A stretch of 64,000 nt of DNA from CADEDH01 sp039201605 (GCA_039201605.1 JBCCRO010000003.1:124001-188000); one strand, 5' to 3'; numbered from the stretch's first letter, positions 1 through 8,688 are shown. The notes: a model not told the origin generated them from the letters alone. Program-made: numbers and translations.

Positions 1-28
1 TCGTCGATCCGGGCGGGGCGGTCGGCAT
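1..28 (-). CDS. Possible start of next operon gene (truncated by window)
   Basis: An ATG at 28 on the minus strand overlaps the TGA stop of the upstream permease, so a further gene of the sugar operon probably starts here and runs out of the window. Only about nine codons are visible, so no function can be given. Sugar operons of this type often continue with a glycoside hydrolase, but that is only inference. Confidence 0.3.
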
Positions 29-939
29 CATCCCTTCACCGCCCCGGCGGTCAGGCCCCGCACGAAATAGCGCTGGAGGGTGAAGAAGACGACCAGCGGC
101 ACGAACATCGCCACGAACCCGCCGGCGGTGAGCAGGTGCCACTCCTGACCACGGTCGCCGATCAGCCGGACGAGGGCCTGCTGGATGACCTGGTTCTCCC
201 GGTCGGAGCCGAGGAAGATCAGGGCGATCAGGAAGTCGTTCCACACCCAGAGGAACTGGAGGATGGCGAAGGCGGCGATGATGGGCGTGCTCAGCGGCAT
301 GATCAGTCGCCAGAAGATCTGGAAGTGCGACGCCCCGTCGATGAGGGCCGACTCGATGATCGACTTGGGCAGCGATCCGACGTAGTTCCGTATGAGGTAG
401 ACGGCGAGGGGCATGGCGAAGGCGGTGTGGGCCAGCCACACCGCCACGAACGTGCCGGTGAGGTCGAAGTTGCCGTAGAGCCGCAGGATCGGGATCAGGG
501 CCACGTACAGCGGCACGACCAGCAGGGCGATGAGCAGGGCGAACAGGGCTTGGCGGCCGGGGAAGTCCATCCAGGCGAAGGCGTAGGCGGCGAACGACGC
601 GGCCACGATCGGGATCAGCGTGGCCGGTATCGACAGGACGAACGAGTTGATGAAGGCCGTGCCCAGGCCCGATTCGAGGACATCGGTGTAGTTCTCCAGG
701 GTCCATTGACCGGCGAGCGGAGAGGTGATGGTGGTCCACCACCCCGAGCCCTTGACGAGGTCCTCCTGTCGGAACGAGGAGATCAGCAGGCCGATGGTCG
801 GCACGAGCCAGAGGATGCAGAGCAGTGCGACCGGGATCGCCGACGAGAGCTTGCCGGGAAGCGGACGCCGGGGCTTGTCGGTCGTCGTCGCCGGGTCGTC
901 GGCGAGGAGCGAGTCGTCTCCCAGTTCGATGGCGGTCAT
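28..939 (-). CDS. Sugar ABC transporter permease (MalG/AglG type)
   Basis: Inner-membrane permease of a carbohydrate ABC importer, 303 aa. The frame is open much further upstream, but the ATG at 939 is preferred: it follows a GGAGG ribosome site and overlaps the stop of the upstream permease by 4 bp (ATGA). About six hydrophobic segments are visible, the first (SSAIPVALLCILWLVP) near residue 30. The cytoplasmic EAA-type loop reads ESALIDGASHFQIFWRLIMP and contacts the ATPase. No ATPase gene is visible, so a shared MsiK-like ATPase is likely elsewhere (inference). The overall sequence resembles alpha-glucoside (AglG) permeases, but the substrate is not proven. It is the distal visible gene of the binding protein-permease-permease operon under LacI-type control. 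Confidence 0.9.
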   Translation of the reverse strand: MTAIELGDDSLLADDPATTTDKPRRPLPGKLSSAIPVALLCILWLVPTIGLLISSFRQEDLVKGSGWWTTITSPLAGQWTLENYTDVLESGLGTAFINSFVLSIPATLIPIVAASFAAYAFAWMDFPGRQALFALLIALLVVPLYVALIPILRLYGNFDLTGTFVAVWLAHTAFAMPLAVYLIRNYVGSLPKSIIESALIDGASHFQIFWRLIMPLSTPIIAAFAILQFLWVWNDFLIALIFLGSDRENQVIQQALVRLIGDRGQEWHLLTAGGFVAMFVPLVVFFTLQRYFVRGLTAGAVKG

Positions 940-1916
940 CGGAGTGCCTCCTGCTCGCGGAAGTTGCGGATGTTGAGCACGACGATGGGCAGCATGATCA
1001 CCATCATGAAGACGACGATGGCCGAGGCCTGACCGAACCGTCGGAAGTCGAACAGCTCCTTGACGAATCGGTTGGCGATCACGTCGGAATCGAAGTTGCC
1101 GCCGGTCATGACGAACACGATGTCGAAGACCTTGACCACGGCGATGCCGATCGTGGTGAGTACGACGGTCACCGTCGAACGGATCTGGGGCAGGACGACC
1201 CGCCAGAACACCTGGGCTTCGGTGGCACCGTCCATCTGGGCCGCCTCGATGGTGTCCTCGGGGACGCCCTTGATGGCAGCCGAGAGCAGCACCATGGCCA
1301 GCCCCGTCATCGTCCACACCATGATCACGATGAGGAGCAGGGTGTTGAGGCGACCGTCGGAGATCTGGAGCCAACTCACCGGCTCGTTGCCGACCCCGGT
1401 CCAGATGGCGTTGAGCAGACCGATCTGCTCCCGCCCGGCCGGCCGCCAGTTGTACACGAAGAGCCAGATCGTCGAGGCGCCGACGGCGCTGATCGCCATC
1501 GGCATGAAGATGACCGACTTGGCCGCCGACTCCCATCGGTTGGACAGTCGATCGGCCAGGACCGCCATCGCCAGTCCGAAGATGAGGCACAGGGTGGGGA
1601 CGAGGAACACCCAGAGCACGTTGTTGATCAGGGTGGACCGTAGCGACGGGTCCTCGACGAGCTGCCGGTAGTTGTCGAGCCCGACGAACTCCTCGGATCG
1701 GTCGCCGTAGAAGCTGTCGCGAATCGACCGCAGCGCCGGGTAGATCAGGTAGAGCCCGACCAGAGCGAGGGCGGGGCCGATGAACACGTAGGGCCGCAGC
1801 CGGTTGGCGGTGCCGTCCGGCAGGTGGTCGACCACCCAGTTCAACGCCCAGAAGAGCAGGGCACTCCCCCCGACCCCCACGATCACGGCCAGGATCCCGA
1901 ACAGAACTCTGGTCAC
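936..1916 (-). CDS. Sugar ABC transporter permease (MalF/AglF type)
   Basis: Membrane permease that pairs with the MalG-type protein encoded next, 326 aa, the usual size. It has an N-terminal hydrophobic segment, then YVFIGPALALVGLYLIYP and further membrane spans. The EAA loop reads EAAQMDGATEAQVFWRVVLP near residue 230. The start at 1916 gives a membrane protein from its first residues. It sits about 100 bp downstream of the lipoprotein gene and overlaps the next permease by 4 bp, indicating one translationally coupled operon. The family (binding-protein-dependent transport inner-membrane component) is clear; sugar specificity is inferred only from resemblance to alpha-glucoside systems. Confidence 0.9.
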   Translation of the reverse strand: MTRVLFGILAVIVGVGGSALLFWALNWVVDHLPDGTANRLRPYVFIGPALALVGLYLIYPALRSIRDSFYGDRSEEFVGLDNYRQLVEDPSLRSTLINNVLWVFLVPTLCLIFGLAMAVLADRLSNRWESAAKSVIFMPMAISAVGASTIWLFVYNWRPAGREQIGLLNAIWTGVGNEPVSWLQISDGRLNTLLLIVIMVWTMTGLAMVLLSAAIKGVPEDTIEAAQMDGATEAQVFWRVVLPQIRSTVTVVLTTIGIAVVKVFDIVFVMTGGNFDSDVIANRFVKELFDFRRFGQASAIVVFMMVIMLPIVVLNIRNFREQEALR

Positions 1917-2013
1917 CGGCTACCCCCTTGTTCGTTGCTTCTCCGTCTCTTCGCCGCCCCTGGTGCTCGGTGGTCGGGGTCGGGCCACCCGCCCGACCCC
2001 GGACCGGCGAGCC

Positions 2014-3330
2014 CTACTCGGGCCAGCTGTCGTCGATCGAGACCAGCACCTCGTCGAGGCTGCGTTGACCACCGATCCAGTCGACCGTGCCCGTCCAGAA
2101 CGAGCCGGTGCCGACCGGGCCCGGCATCAGGTCCGAGGCGTCGAAGCGGAGCACATCGGCGTTGGCGCCGATGGCGAACAGATCGCGCTCGACCTGGGTC
2201 GGATAGATGCTGTCGTCGAAGCCGACGTGGGGCGACAGCCAGCCGCCCTCGGCCGCCCAGCTCTCGCCGTAGGTCTCGGTCGACAGGAACTCCATGACCG
2301 CCCGGGCCGCAGGCGAGTCGTTCAGCATCAGGGCCAGGTCGCCGCCGGCCAGGACCGGGTTGCCGTCGTAGCCGCCCTCGACGGGCGGGAAGTAGCTGAC
2401 GGCGATGTTGGCGTCGAGATCGGCCTGGGCGTCCTCGGGGAAGAACCCGGTGATGAAGTTGCCCTGGCGGTGGAGGTAGCAGCCGGCCGGCTCGGTGAAC
2501 AGGTCGGCCGGCGAGTCACCGAAGTTCAGGCCGAGCACGCCGGCCGAACCGCCGACCACGTTGCCGTCCTTGCCCCACAACTCCTCGAACTTCTCGAAGG
2601 CGGCCCGGACCTCGGGCGAGTCGAACGGGATCTCGTTGGTGACCCACTGGTCGTAGACCTCGGGCCCGTGCAGGCGGAGCATGTACTCCTCGATCCAGTC
2701 GGTGGCCGTCCAGCCGGTGGCGCCGCCGCTCTCGATCCCCAGGCACCACGGCGTGCCGCCGTCGGCGATGATCCGATCCTCCAGAGCGGTCAGCTCGCCG
2801 TCGGTGGCGGGGACGGCGTAACCGGCCTCGTCGAACGCCGGTAGCGGTCGCCACATGGCGCTCTTCACCGCCATGCGGACCGGGAAGCCCATCACCTCGC
2901 CCGAGTCGTTGCGGGCGGCGTCGAGGAAGCCCGGGATCAGGCTGGCCTCGAGGGCGTCGAGGTCGAGGTAGTCCGACACCGGCGGGGCGTCGGTCTGATC
3001 GGCGATGTCGAGCAGGAGCCCGGGCTGGGGGAAGAAGGCGATGTCCGGGATGTTGCCTCCCTCGACCCGGGTGGTGATTTCGGTGTCGAAGGCAGGGGAG
3101 TCGACGTAGCTCACGTCGATGCCGGTCTCTTCGATGAGGGGTTCGAGCGTGGTCCGCATACGTTCCGCCTCGTCGCCGGAGAAGGCTCCGAAGATCTCGA
3201 CCTCCTGGCCTGCCAGGTCGCCGTCGCCACCGGTGGCTTCGGTCTCGTCATCGCCGTCACCGCAGGCTGCGATCAGCAGCACGCAGGCGACCAGTGCCGC
3301 CAGTGGACGACGCCATCGAGCGTTGAACAT
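2014..3330 (-). CDS. Sugar ABC transporter substrate-binding lipoprotein
   Basis: Extracytoplasmic sugar-binding lipoprotein, 438 aa. The N-terminus has basic residues, a hydrophobic core and a lipobox (LLIAACGDGDDE), so it should be lipid-anchored at about Cys23. The mature part has the layout of family 1 extracellular binding proteins (EVEIFGAFSGDEAERMR near the start, SPAARAVMEFLSTETYGESW near residue 350), closest in feel to alpha-glucoside binding proteins. It is the first gene of the operon with the two permeases. The 5' region carries LacI-type palindromes within 100 bp of the start, so expression is probably repressed by the LacI protein encoded upstream and induced by sugar. Confidence 0.9.
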   Translation of the reverse strand: MFNARWRRPLAALVACVLLIAACGDGDDETEATGGDGDLAGQEVEIFGAFSGDEAERMRTTLEPLIEETGIDVSYVDSPAFDTEITTRVEGGNIPDIAFFPQPGLLLDIADQTDAPPVSDYLDLDALEASLIPGFLDAARNDSGEVMGFPVRMAVKSAMWRPLPAFDEAGYAVPATDGELTALEDRIIADGGTPWCLGIESGGATGWTATDWIEEYMLRLHGPEVYDQWVTNEIPFDSPEVRAAFEKFEELWGKDGNVVGGSAGVLGLNFGDSPADLFTEPAGCYLHRQGNFITGFFPEDAQADLDANIAVSYFPPVEGGYDGNPVLAGGDLALMLNDSPAARAVMEFLSTETYGESWAAEGGWLSPHVGFDDSIYPTQVERDLFAIGANADVLRFDASDLMPGPVGTGSFWTGTVDWIGGQRSLDEVLVSIDDSWPE

Positions 3331-3394
3331 CTCTTCCTCCCCTTGGTCTTCGCCGTCGTCGACCGGACCGTTGGCTCTCCCCCGATCCTCGTCA

Positions 3395-3420
3395 TCGAAA
3401 CGATTCGACGAAACGTTTCG
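3395..3420. promoter_or_regulatory. Paired LacI-type operators before the sugar transporter
   Basis: Two adjacent CG-centred palindromes lie 65-90 bp upstream of the binding-protein start: TCGAAACGATTCGA at 3395-3408 (imperfect) and CGAAACGTTTCG at 3409-3420 (perfect). A third copy of the motif precedes the lacI-family gene. The CG centre is typical of LacI-family operators. Confidence 0.65.
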
Positions 3421-3424
3421 ATGA

Positions 3425-3690
3425 CGAACCTACAATGAGGTCGATGGAGCGTCAAGACCCCGCCGCGGCGCGGCGTTCGCCGGCGGTGGTGGCGGTGCTG
3501 GCCGTCACGCCGGGTAGCGGCGGTGGCGGTGGCGCTTGTGGAGGCGGTGGCCGTAGCCGTGCCGCCGGTTGGCGGTGGCGACGGCGGGCGGTGGCCGTAG
3601 CCGTCACGCCGGGCGGCGACGACGGCGGGCGGTGGCTTCGCCGGCGAGGCGGGGCGTCGTCAGGCGTGACGTAGGGGGCGGGGCGCTCGA
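3425..3690. other. Gene-less GC-rich low-complexity stretch with inverted repeats
   Basis: No convincing gene is seen. The DNA is built from GGCGGTGG/GGCGACGG-type runs. The motif CCGTCACGCCGGG occurs twice in direct orientation (3502-3514 and 3601-3613), and its inverse GGCGTGACG lies at 3663-3671, so CGTCACGCC/GGCGTGACG can form a long stem. It lies just downstream of the LacI gene stop and may work as a terminator or be repetitive extragenic DNA. Reading frames through it give only Gly/Arg-rich nonsense. Confidence 0.4.
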
Positions 3691-4713
3691 TCAGGTCGTG
3701 GCGGTCGCCGCCGTCGAGCTGCGTTCGACGAGCTCGCAGCCGACGAGCTCCTGACGCACGGTCGCCGAGCCCGGGTCCTCGAGGATCTCGACGATCGCCT
3801 CGGCCGCCAGTCGCCCGATCGCGGTGGGCGAGCCGACCACGGCGGTCGTGCCCGGCGTCGTGGCGTCGGCCACCAGCGAGCTGGTCAGCAGGCCGAGCAC
3901 GGAGAAGTCGTCCGGCACCCGCCGCCCCTCGGCCTGCGCTCCCTGTATCACCCCGGCCAGAGCCGGATCGTTCATCACCACCGCGGCGGTGACGTCGGGG
4001 CGGTCGAACAGGAGAGCGCCGATCGCTTCGCGGCCGTCCGCCGGACTGCGCTCCGGATGACACGTGAGCAGCTCGACGCCGTGCTCGTCGGCGGAGGCCT
4101 CCAACCCCCGCTGGATTCGCTCGACGAACCCATAGCGACGGGCCAACTCCGACTGCGGAGGCCCGACGTAGGCCACGGCCCGATGACCGAGCTCGGCCAG
4201 GTGGCGCATCGCCGTGTCGGCCAGTTGCCCGGTGTCGGTGTCGACGAACGTGAAGGGATCGGGATCGGCCGTTCGACCGATGAGCACCATCGGGATGGCG
4301 CCGCGCTCCAACACGGCGACGCGCTCGTCATCCAGCTGGACCGACAGCAGCAATGCGCCGTCGACCAGACCCTGACGGACGAACGTCTGCAGGTCGGTCG
4401 AGCTCTCGAACGGCTCGGTCCACAGCAGGAGGTGGTACCCGCTCTGTCGGGCGGTCTCGGCGGCCGAGGTGATGACGTCGGCCATGAACGGATCGGCGTC
4501 GCTGTCGTCGGTGGGCAGGAGGAGGGCGACGATGCGGGTCCGCCGCCCCTTGAGGCTGCGGGCGACGAGGTTGGGGGCGTAGTCGAGCTCCTCCATCGCT
4601 TCGAGAATCCGGGCCCGGGTGGCATCGGATACCGGCCTCGATCCCGACAGGGCGTACGAGACGGTGCTCAGGGAGACGCCGGCCCGCCGGGCCACATCAG
4701 CCATCGTTGCCAT
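3691..4713 (-). CDS. LacI-family transcriptional regulator
   Basis: DNA-binding repressor, 340 aa, standard length. The N-terminal helix-turn-helix and hinge are clear (ADVARRAGVSLSTVSYALSG, then YAPNLVARSLKGRRT). They are followed by a periplasmic-binding-protein-like sugar sensor domain starting ALLLPTDDSDADPFMADVI. It is encoded just upstream of the sugar ABC operon in the same orientation. Related CG-centred palindromes precede both, so it probably represses the transporter and itself. The effector is presumably the transported sugar or a derivative. ATG at 4713 is used; ATG at 4704 is an alternative that starts directly at the HTH. Confidence 0.92.
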   Translation of the reverse strand: MATMADVARRAGVSLSTVSYALSGSRPVSDATRARILEAMEELDYAPNLVARSLKGRRTRIVALLLPTDDSDADPFMADVITSAAETARQSGYHLLLWTEPFESSTDLQTFVRQGLVDGALLLSVQLDDERVAVLERGAIPMVLIGRTADPDPFTFVDTDTGQLADTAMRHLAELGHRAVAYVGPPQSELARRYGFVERIQRGLEASADEHGVELLTCHPERSPADGREAIGALLFDRPDVTAAVVMNDPALAGVIQGAQAEGRRVPDDFSVLGLLTSSLVADATTPGTTAVVGSPTAIGRLAAEAIVEILEDPGSATVRQELVGCELVERSSTAATATT

Positions 4714-4752
4714 AGGGTGTCCTCAAGCTCGTCGATCAGCGGGCTCAGGCTA

Positions 4753-4766
4753 TCGAAACGCTTCGA
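4753..4766. promoter_or_regulatory. LacI-type operator before the lacI-family gene
   Basis: TCGAAACGCTTCGA lies 40-53 bp upstream of the regulator start and matches the site TCGAAACGATTCGA at 3395 in 13 of 14 positions. This suggests autoregulation together with control of the transporter. Confidence 0.6.
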
Positions 4767-4825
4767 GCGGACGACAACGCACGATCTGCGACCGGCCCAG
4801 GGACACTCCGGCAGACACTGCGGCG

Positions 4826-4887
4826 AGACGGCCCCGGGGTGCGAATCGTGCACCCCGGCAGACCGTGTGGCGGAAGGTATGGGATTC
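4826..4887. repeat. attL: 62-bp direct repeat of the tRNA-Ser 3' end
   Basis: This 62-bp segment matches 20134-20195 at 57 of 62 positions; the five differences fall in a 7-bp block (4861-4867). Its last 20 bp equal the terminal 20 nt (including CCA) of the tRNA-Ser at 20176-20265 but are not followed by the rest of a tRNA. It also contains the hairpin that follows the tRNA (4834-4858, CCGGGGTGC/GCACCCCGG arms). It is the left boundary of the integrated element. The rest of 4714-5028 shows no gene. Confidence 0.85.
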
Positions 4888-4943
4888 CGAGTGCTGGCAT
4901 GTTCCCGCTGGTCAGAGCTCTGCGAAGAGCCAGCTTGAGCGCC

Positions 4944-4969
4944 TTGAGAGCGAGCGTGAGACTTATACC
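4944..4969. repeat. Inner end repeat (possible integrase arm site, left)
   Basis: This segment begins TTGAGAG and contains TGAGA then CTTATAC. It closely resembles 20058-20083 in the same orientation. Each copy sits about 50-57 bp inside an att repeat, so in the excised circle the two would flank attP, as arm-type integrase sites do. The role is inferred. Confidence 0.4.
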
Positions 4970-5028
4970 CAACACAACGAGCCAGATGGCGGCGACGTGA
5001 GCGAGGACGGTCGCGTACGACCCGACAC

Positions 5029-6213
5029 CTAAGCCTCCCGGACAAACGACAGCACCGCCTCAGTCCGCATCCTCTCAGCAAGCGCCGAGCCGCCGGCGTC
5101 CGGGGGCGGCAGGTATCGATGACTGGCGGGAAGCTCCCTTTCACTCTCCGATACCAGACGGAGGCCGCTAAGCCTTGCCGCCTCGATCGCACACTCCGAG
5201 TTTCTAATGAACACGCTGCGGAGCGTCGAGTTGCCAACAACCATCGTTGCGCCACCGCCTACCCTCAGCGCCTTAGCGAGCTGCCGAGACACAACCTGCA
5301 TATCGGCGGCGTATCGGTAGAGCATCCCTTTCTCCCGACTAGGGAGATCCCCGAGCGGAGCACCGGCGCGAGCGATCGCGAGCACCTGTGGCGCAGGCGA
5401 AGACAACTTCCGCTCTGCGCCAACAGAGTCCGAACGTCGCTTGCGAAGAGTGGCGATGCTGTGCCCCATCCAAACAAGTGCGAGGCGGTGACCCCGTAGG
5501 TAGTCGATGGCGTTCAGATACGGCGGCGAAGTCACCACGAGATCGACCTTTCCCTCTAGCGCCTTCGGAAGACGGCGAGCGTCGCCCACCTGAACCTGCG
5601 CCCGGCGCTGGACGCCGGCCGAGTCCAGCCAAGCCGCGACGTGCCGGACGGCCCTTTCAAACCCGCTCCTAACGTCATAGTCGTTGTCCCAGAACACTCG
5701 ATGAGGTCGGCTGTGGGATGTATCGCGAGCGAGACTTGCACCTCGTTCCTTCGTAACAATCGTCCGACAAAGTGCAACTCGGAGCGCATCGCTTACGGGA
5801 CCTGCCTCACTAGCGAGCTTCGAAGCGATACCTGATAGCGGTCGAGCCTGAGCGTCCAGAAACCAGGAATCGACAAAGGCCCTCGTATCAGGATCCTCCT
5901 CGATCCACGGGGGGAACGACTGGGAGCTCTGTTCGCCTTCGGCCGAGTCCAGCCAGTCAAGGACCGCCTGCCCCCGCCGCTCCACCGAAGACCCCCGAAG
6001 CTTGGATGTCGCCACCCTTGTTAACAACACGGCATGCGGATCGATGTCGATCCCCACCGCCTTGTGTCCAAGCTTGGCTGCCGCCAAGACAGCCGTACCC
6101 GAGCCACACATTGGATCTAGCACCAGCGAGCCGGCAGGCAAGTCAGCCAAGGCCTCCGTCGCAAGCTCGGGCGCCATTCGGGCGGGGAAAGGGTGGAGGT
6201 GTTTCCTACTCAC
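5029..6213 (-). CDS. DNA methyltransferase (N4/N6 type), element cargo
   Basis: SAM-dependent DNA methyltransferase of the site-specific amino-methylase fold, 394 aa from a GTG start. HPFPARMAPE (residues 7-16) is the N-terminal signature of this subgroup. DPMCGSGT (33-40) is the SAM-binding motif I. TSPPY (about 230) is catalytic motif IV of amino-methylases, followed by LNAIDYLRGHRLALVW. It lies 12 bp downstream of the GHKL ATPase-nuclease gene in the same orientation, so the two are probably one transcript and one modification/restriction unit. Its GC content and codon use are lower than the flanking chromosome, and it sits at the end of the integrated element, both signs of transfer. Target sequence is unknown. 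Confidence 0.85.
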   Translation of the reverse strand: MSRKHLHPFPARMAPELATEALADLPAGSLVLDPMCGSGTAVLAAAKLGHKAVGIDIDPHAVLLTRVATSKLRGSSVERRGQAVLDWLDSAEGEQSSQSFPPWIEEDPDTRAFVDSWFLDAQARPLSGIASKLASEAGPVSDALRVALCRTIVTKERGASLARDTSHSRPHRVFWDNDYDVRSGFERAVRHVAAWLDSAGVQRRAQVQVGDARRLPKALEGKVDLVVTSPPYLNAIDYLRGHRLALVWMGHSIATLRKRRSDSVGAERKLSSPAPQVLAIARAGAPLGDLPSREKGMLYRYAADMQVVSRQLAKALRVGGGATMVVGNSTLRSVFIRNSECAIEAARLSGLRLVSESERELPASHRYLPPPDAGGSALAERMRTEAVLSFVREA

Positions 6214-6225
6214 GAAGACAGCAAC

Positions 6226-8688
6226 CTAACTCTGGGCTTCTGCTAGCAGACCCTGATAGCGCTCTACGATGGCGGACGGCGTCTGGTGCAGAATCACTGA
6301 GCCGTCATTGATCCCCAACCATTCCGGCCCCACAATTACCTGAACGGCCTTCAGCACTGCCAAGAGTCGATCCTTGCCCCAAGTGTCAAGTTCGGGAAAC
6401 TTACCTCGCACATAATCAACGGTCGGTGAATCGAGTGGATGCGACTTCGCGCCCTCGAGGCACTCTAGGAGCCGTTCGATGGGCACAGCATCCCGAGTAA
6501 GCTCGGCCCGCGCCTCTTTCAGCCACAAATCGACGTCACCGGTAGACCTGCAACTGAACAATGACTGCATCCTTGTCAAAGTGATTCCGCACTCCAGGTG
6601 AATACTAAGTAGATCCTTCAAGGCATCTATTGTTATGAGCGTTGCGGGTCCGCCGTGCGCCTGGAGATCTCGGTTCAACTTGAGCGAACCATCATCCTGG
6701 CCAGCGAAGGTGTGGGCGACAAAGAAGGCGTAGTCAGCTTTGCGAGAGACTCGAAACTCTTCAAGGCTAGCCAAGTTGCACTTGTCGGCCGGCACTGAGG
6801 ACTTCCCTGTGGTTTTAGCATCATAAACTATTGAGTAGTCGCCGGATACGCCAGGGCTGACAATACCGAGATTGGCTTTCAGGTATCCGTCGTCGCCACC
6901 CTGGTTGCCTCCACCGGGGTCATAGCTAAACCCCAATAGTGTGAATGTACGACCCACAGCCCGTTCGAGTGCCGTATCATTCTCGTTGGCTATTGAGAGT
7001 TCCCGAAGACAGTCAGCAACATTCAAAGGCTGCTGGCCTGCCAGTACTCTTTGTATCCGATCGCGAAGCTCGAGGACCCGCAGCCTATCGGCAGCAGGCA
7101 GTCCAGCCTCCCGTAAAACGACCTCGGTCGCAAGCTCAAGGGCAGACACCATTGCGACAGGAACTTCGTTCTTCGAGTGACTCTTGAGCTTCGCGATGAA
7201 CGGGTGCTCAGTGTTAACTAGAAGCTCCAGCTGCTCGGGATCATAGGCCGCCAACTTCCCATAGGGCCCTAGCTCGTCGTACGCTACCGAACCAATTGGC
7301 CCGTCACTAGCTCGACCTGAGTAGCCGGCCATCCACTCATCACGGCCACCTTCCTCAACGTCGGGAGCCTCGATGTAGTACGAGCCATTCCCATCGTTCT
7401 CGAGCAAGTCAGCGAGTGTCCCTATCATCGGCTCGGCTAGAAGATCTCTCGGCGCCCCCCTGAGGATCGCTTCAAGGTCGAGGTCCTTCAGCACCTCTTG
7501 GAGACTCCTCTCGTAGGCCGCCCGCAGCTCGTTAAACTTGAGGTGCAGGTACTGCCTCAATATCTCGACCGGTCGATTGGCCTTGACTCCCTCGCGAGAG
7601 GACAACAAGTGTTCATGAAGGCCATCGGCTTGGACCTCCATGACAAATCGCGACCAGGCTGAATGATTTTGAGCTTCGATGCCGAACAGCTCATCCTCAA
7701 GGTTGATTATCCGTTCACGAACTTGCACAAAGAAGCCGTTGGATCGATGGTACTGAGTGCCAGCTTTAACACGGTCGAGCGGCTGCTGGTATAGGGTCGC
7801 ATGACCCGTGATGACACCATTGATCCCCTCGATAACCAGGTTCCCATCGGGGTCTAGTGCCACCTCAGTCGGATAGCGGTCCAAGAGAACGTCATAGCGC
7901 TCATCGCCTGCGCCGCCCACATCCGACTCGGCGACAATAGCTCGATCCTTGGCCGGGGACTCGAGCGTCTCGCCGTCCACCGCGATCCGAAACTCAGTTG
8001 CGATCGGCAGGCCCGTACGTAGGACCCAACGGAGGGTTCCACCTTCGAGGGAGTCAAACAGGTCCCGAAAGTCTGACAGAACTGCAGCTGTCCAAGTATC
8101 GGCGCTCGACTCTCCAAACAAGAGTTCCCAGGAATCGGAGTCCCGTCCTTTGACTTCTCCAAGAAGTGAACGAGCCTGGCTTTCAGATATCGAGTGAAAG
8201 CTAATCTCCAGCGGCCCCTCATCATCGTTTAGCTTTCGGTCTTCAATAACGTGGAAATCCATGCTCGTATACGAGTAGCCATCAGCGGACTTGCTAATGT
8301 GGGTGAGGCGCCAGGCCAACACATATGCTGCGAGCTTGCCGATACCAAACTGACCTATCGGGAGACGACCGTTCTGCGGGGTTGACACGTCCGCCTTCGG
8401 AGATTCGGCTATCTTCCAGAGGTCTTCGAAGCCTGAGCGATCCATCCCGCTACCGTTGTCAACGACGACTAGCCCATCGTCGATACCGCCATCATCTGGA
8501 TCTCGTGGCAGCAATATTCGAACCGTGCTTGCTCCAGCGTCATATGAATTGGAGACGAGTTCCTCGATTGCCTTGTGGGGACTCTGATAAAGGCCTTCGG
8601 AGAACAGCTTGATTATCTCGTAGCTAAGGGGTACGGCGAGCGGCTCGCCTTCCTCATCCTCTAAGAGATGCGACTCGATTCCAGCCAT
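6226..8688 (-). CDS. GHKL ATPase (Hsp90/MORC-like) with C-terminal nuclease-like domain
   Basis: Large cytoplasmic ATPase, 820 aa from ATG 8688, chosen for its GGAGGT site 5 bp upstream. The Bergerat ATP fold is explicit: N-box EELVSNSYDA (42-51), DNGSGMD (77-83), and GQFGIGKLAAY (112-122). Further on, near residues 610-625, SGDYSIVYDAKTTGK looks like a PD-(D/E)XK nuclease core (D...DAK), in a region about the polypeptide's own substrate handling (FRVSRKADYAFFVAHTF). Together with the methyltransferase downstream this fits GHKL ATPases known to be linked to restriction-modification loci. A single protein thus carries motor-like and cleavage modules. Lower GC than the chromosome; cargo of the mobile element. 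The nuclease assignment rests on motif reading only. Confidence 0.8.
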   Translation of the reverse strand: MAGIESHLLEDEEGEPLAVPLSYEIIKLFSEGLYQSPHKAIEELVSNSYDAGASTVRILLPRDPDDGGIDDGLVVVDNGSGMDRSGFEDLWKIAESPKADVSTPQNGRLPIGQFGIGKLAAYVLAWRLTHISKSADGYSYTSMDFHVIEDRKLNDDEGPLEISFHSISESQARSLLGEVKGRDSDSWELLFGESSADTWTAAVLSDFRDLFDSLEGGTLRWVLRTGLPIATEFRIAVDGETLESPAKDRAIVAESDVGGAGDERYDVLLDRYPTEVALDPDGNLVIEGINGVITGHATLYQQPLDRVKAGTQYHRSNGFFVQVRERIINLEDELFGIEAQNHSAWSRFVMEVQADGLHEHLLSSREGVKANRPVEILRQYLHLKFNELRAAYERSLQEVLKDLDLEAILRGAPRDLLAEPMIGTLADLLENDGNGSYYIEAPDVEEGGRDEWMAGYSGRASDGPIGSVAYDELGPYGKLAAYDPEQLELLVNTEHPFIAKLKSHSKNEVPVAMVSALELATEVVLREAGLPAADRLRVLELRDRIQRVLAGQQPLNVADCLRELSIANENDTALERAVGRTFTLLGFSYDPGGGNQGGDDGYLKANLGIVSPGVSGDYSIVYDAKTTGKSSVPADKCNLASLEEFRVSRKADYAFFVAHTFAGQDDGSLKLNRDLQAHGGPATLITIDALKDLLSIHLECGITLTRMQSLFSCRSTGDVDLWLKEARAELTRDAVPIERLLECLEGAKSHPLDSPTVDYVRGKFPELDTWGKDRLLAVLKAVQVIVGPEWLGINDGSVILHQTPSAIVERYQGLLAEAQS

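Noticed and set aside
3435..3674. Gly/Arg-rich frames in the low-complexity region
   Set aside because: Composition is pure repeat translation; no start signal or conserved pattern.
4826..4887. Second, broken tRNA-Ser gene
   Set aside because: Only the last 20 nt of a tRNA are present next to its terminator hairpin; this fits an attachment-site duplication better than a decayed tRNA.
4668..5255. Minus-strand open frame spanning the left att site
   Set aside because: It merges the 3' part of the methyltransferase in a wrong frame, the att repeat and the lacI promoter; no domain is present.
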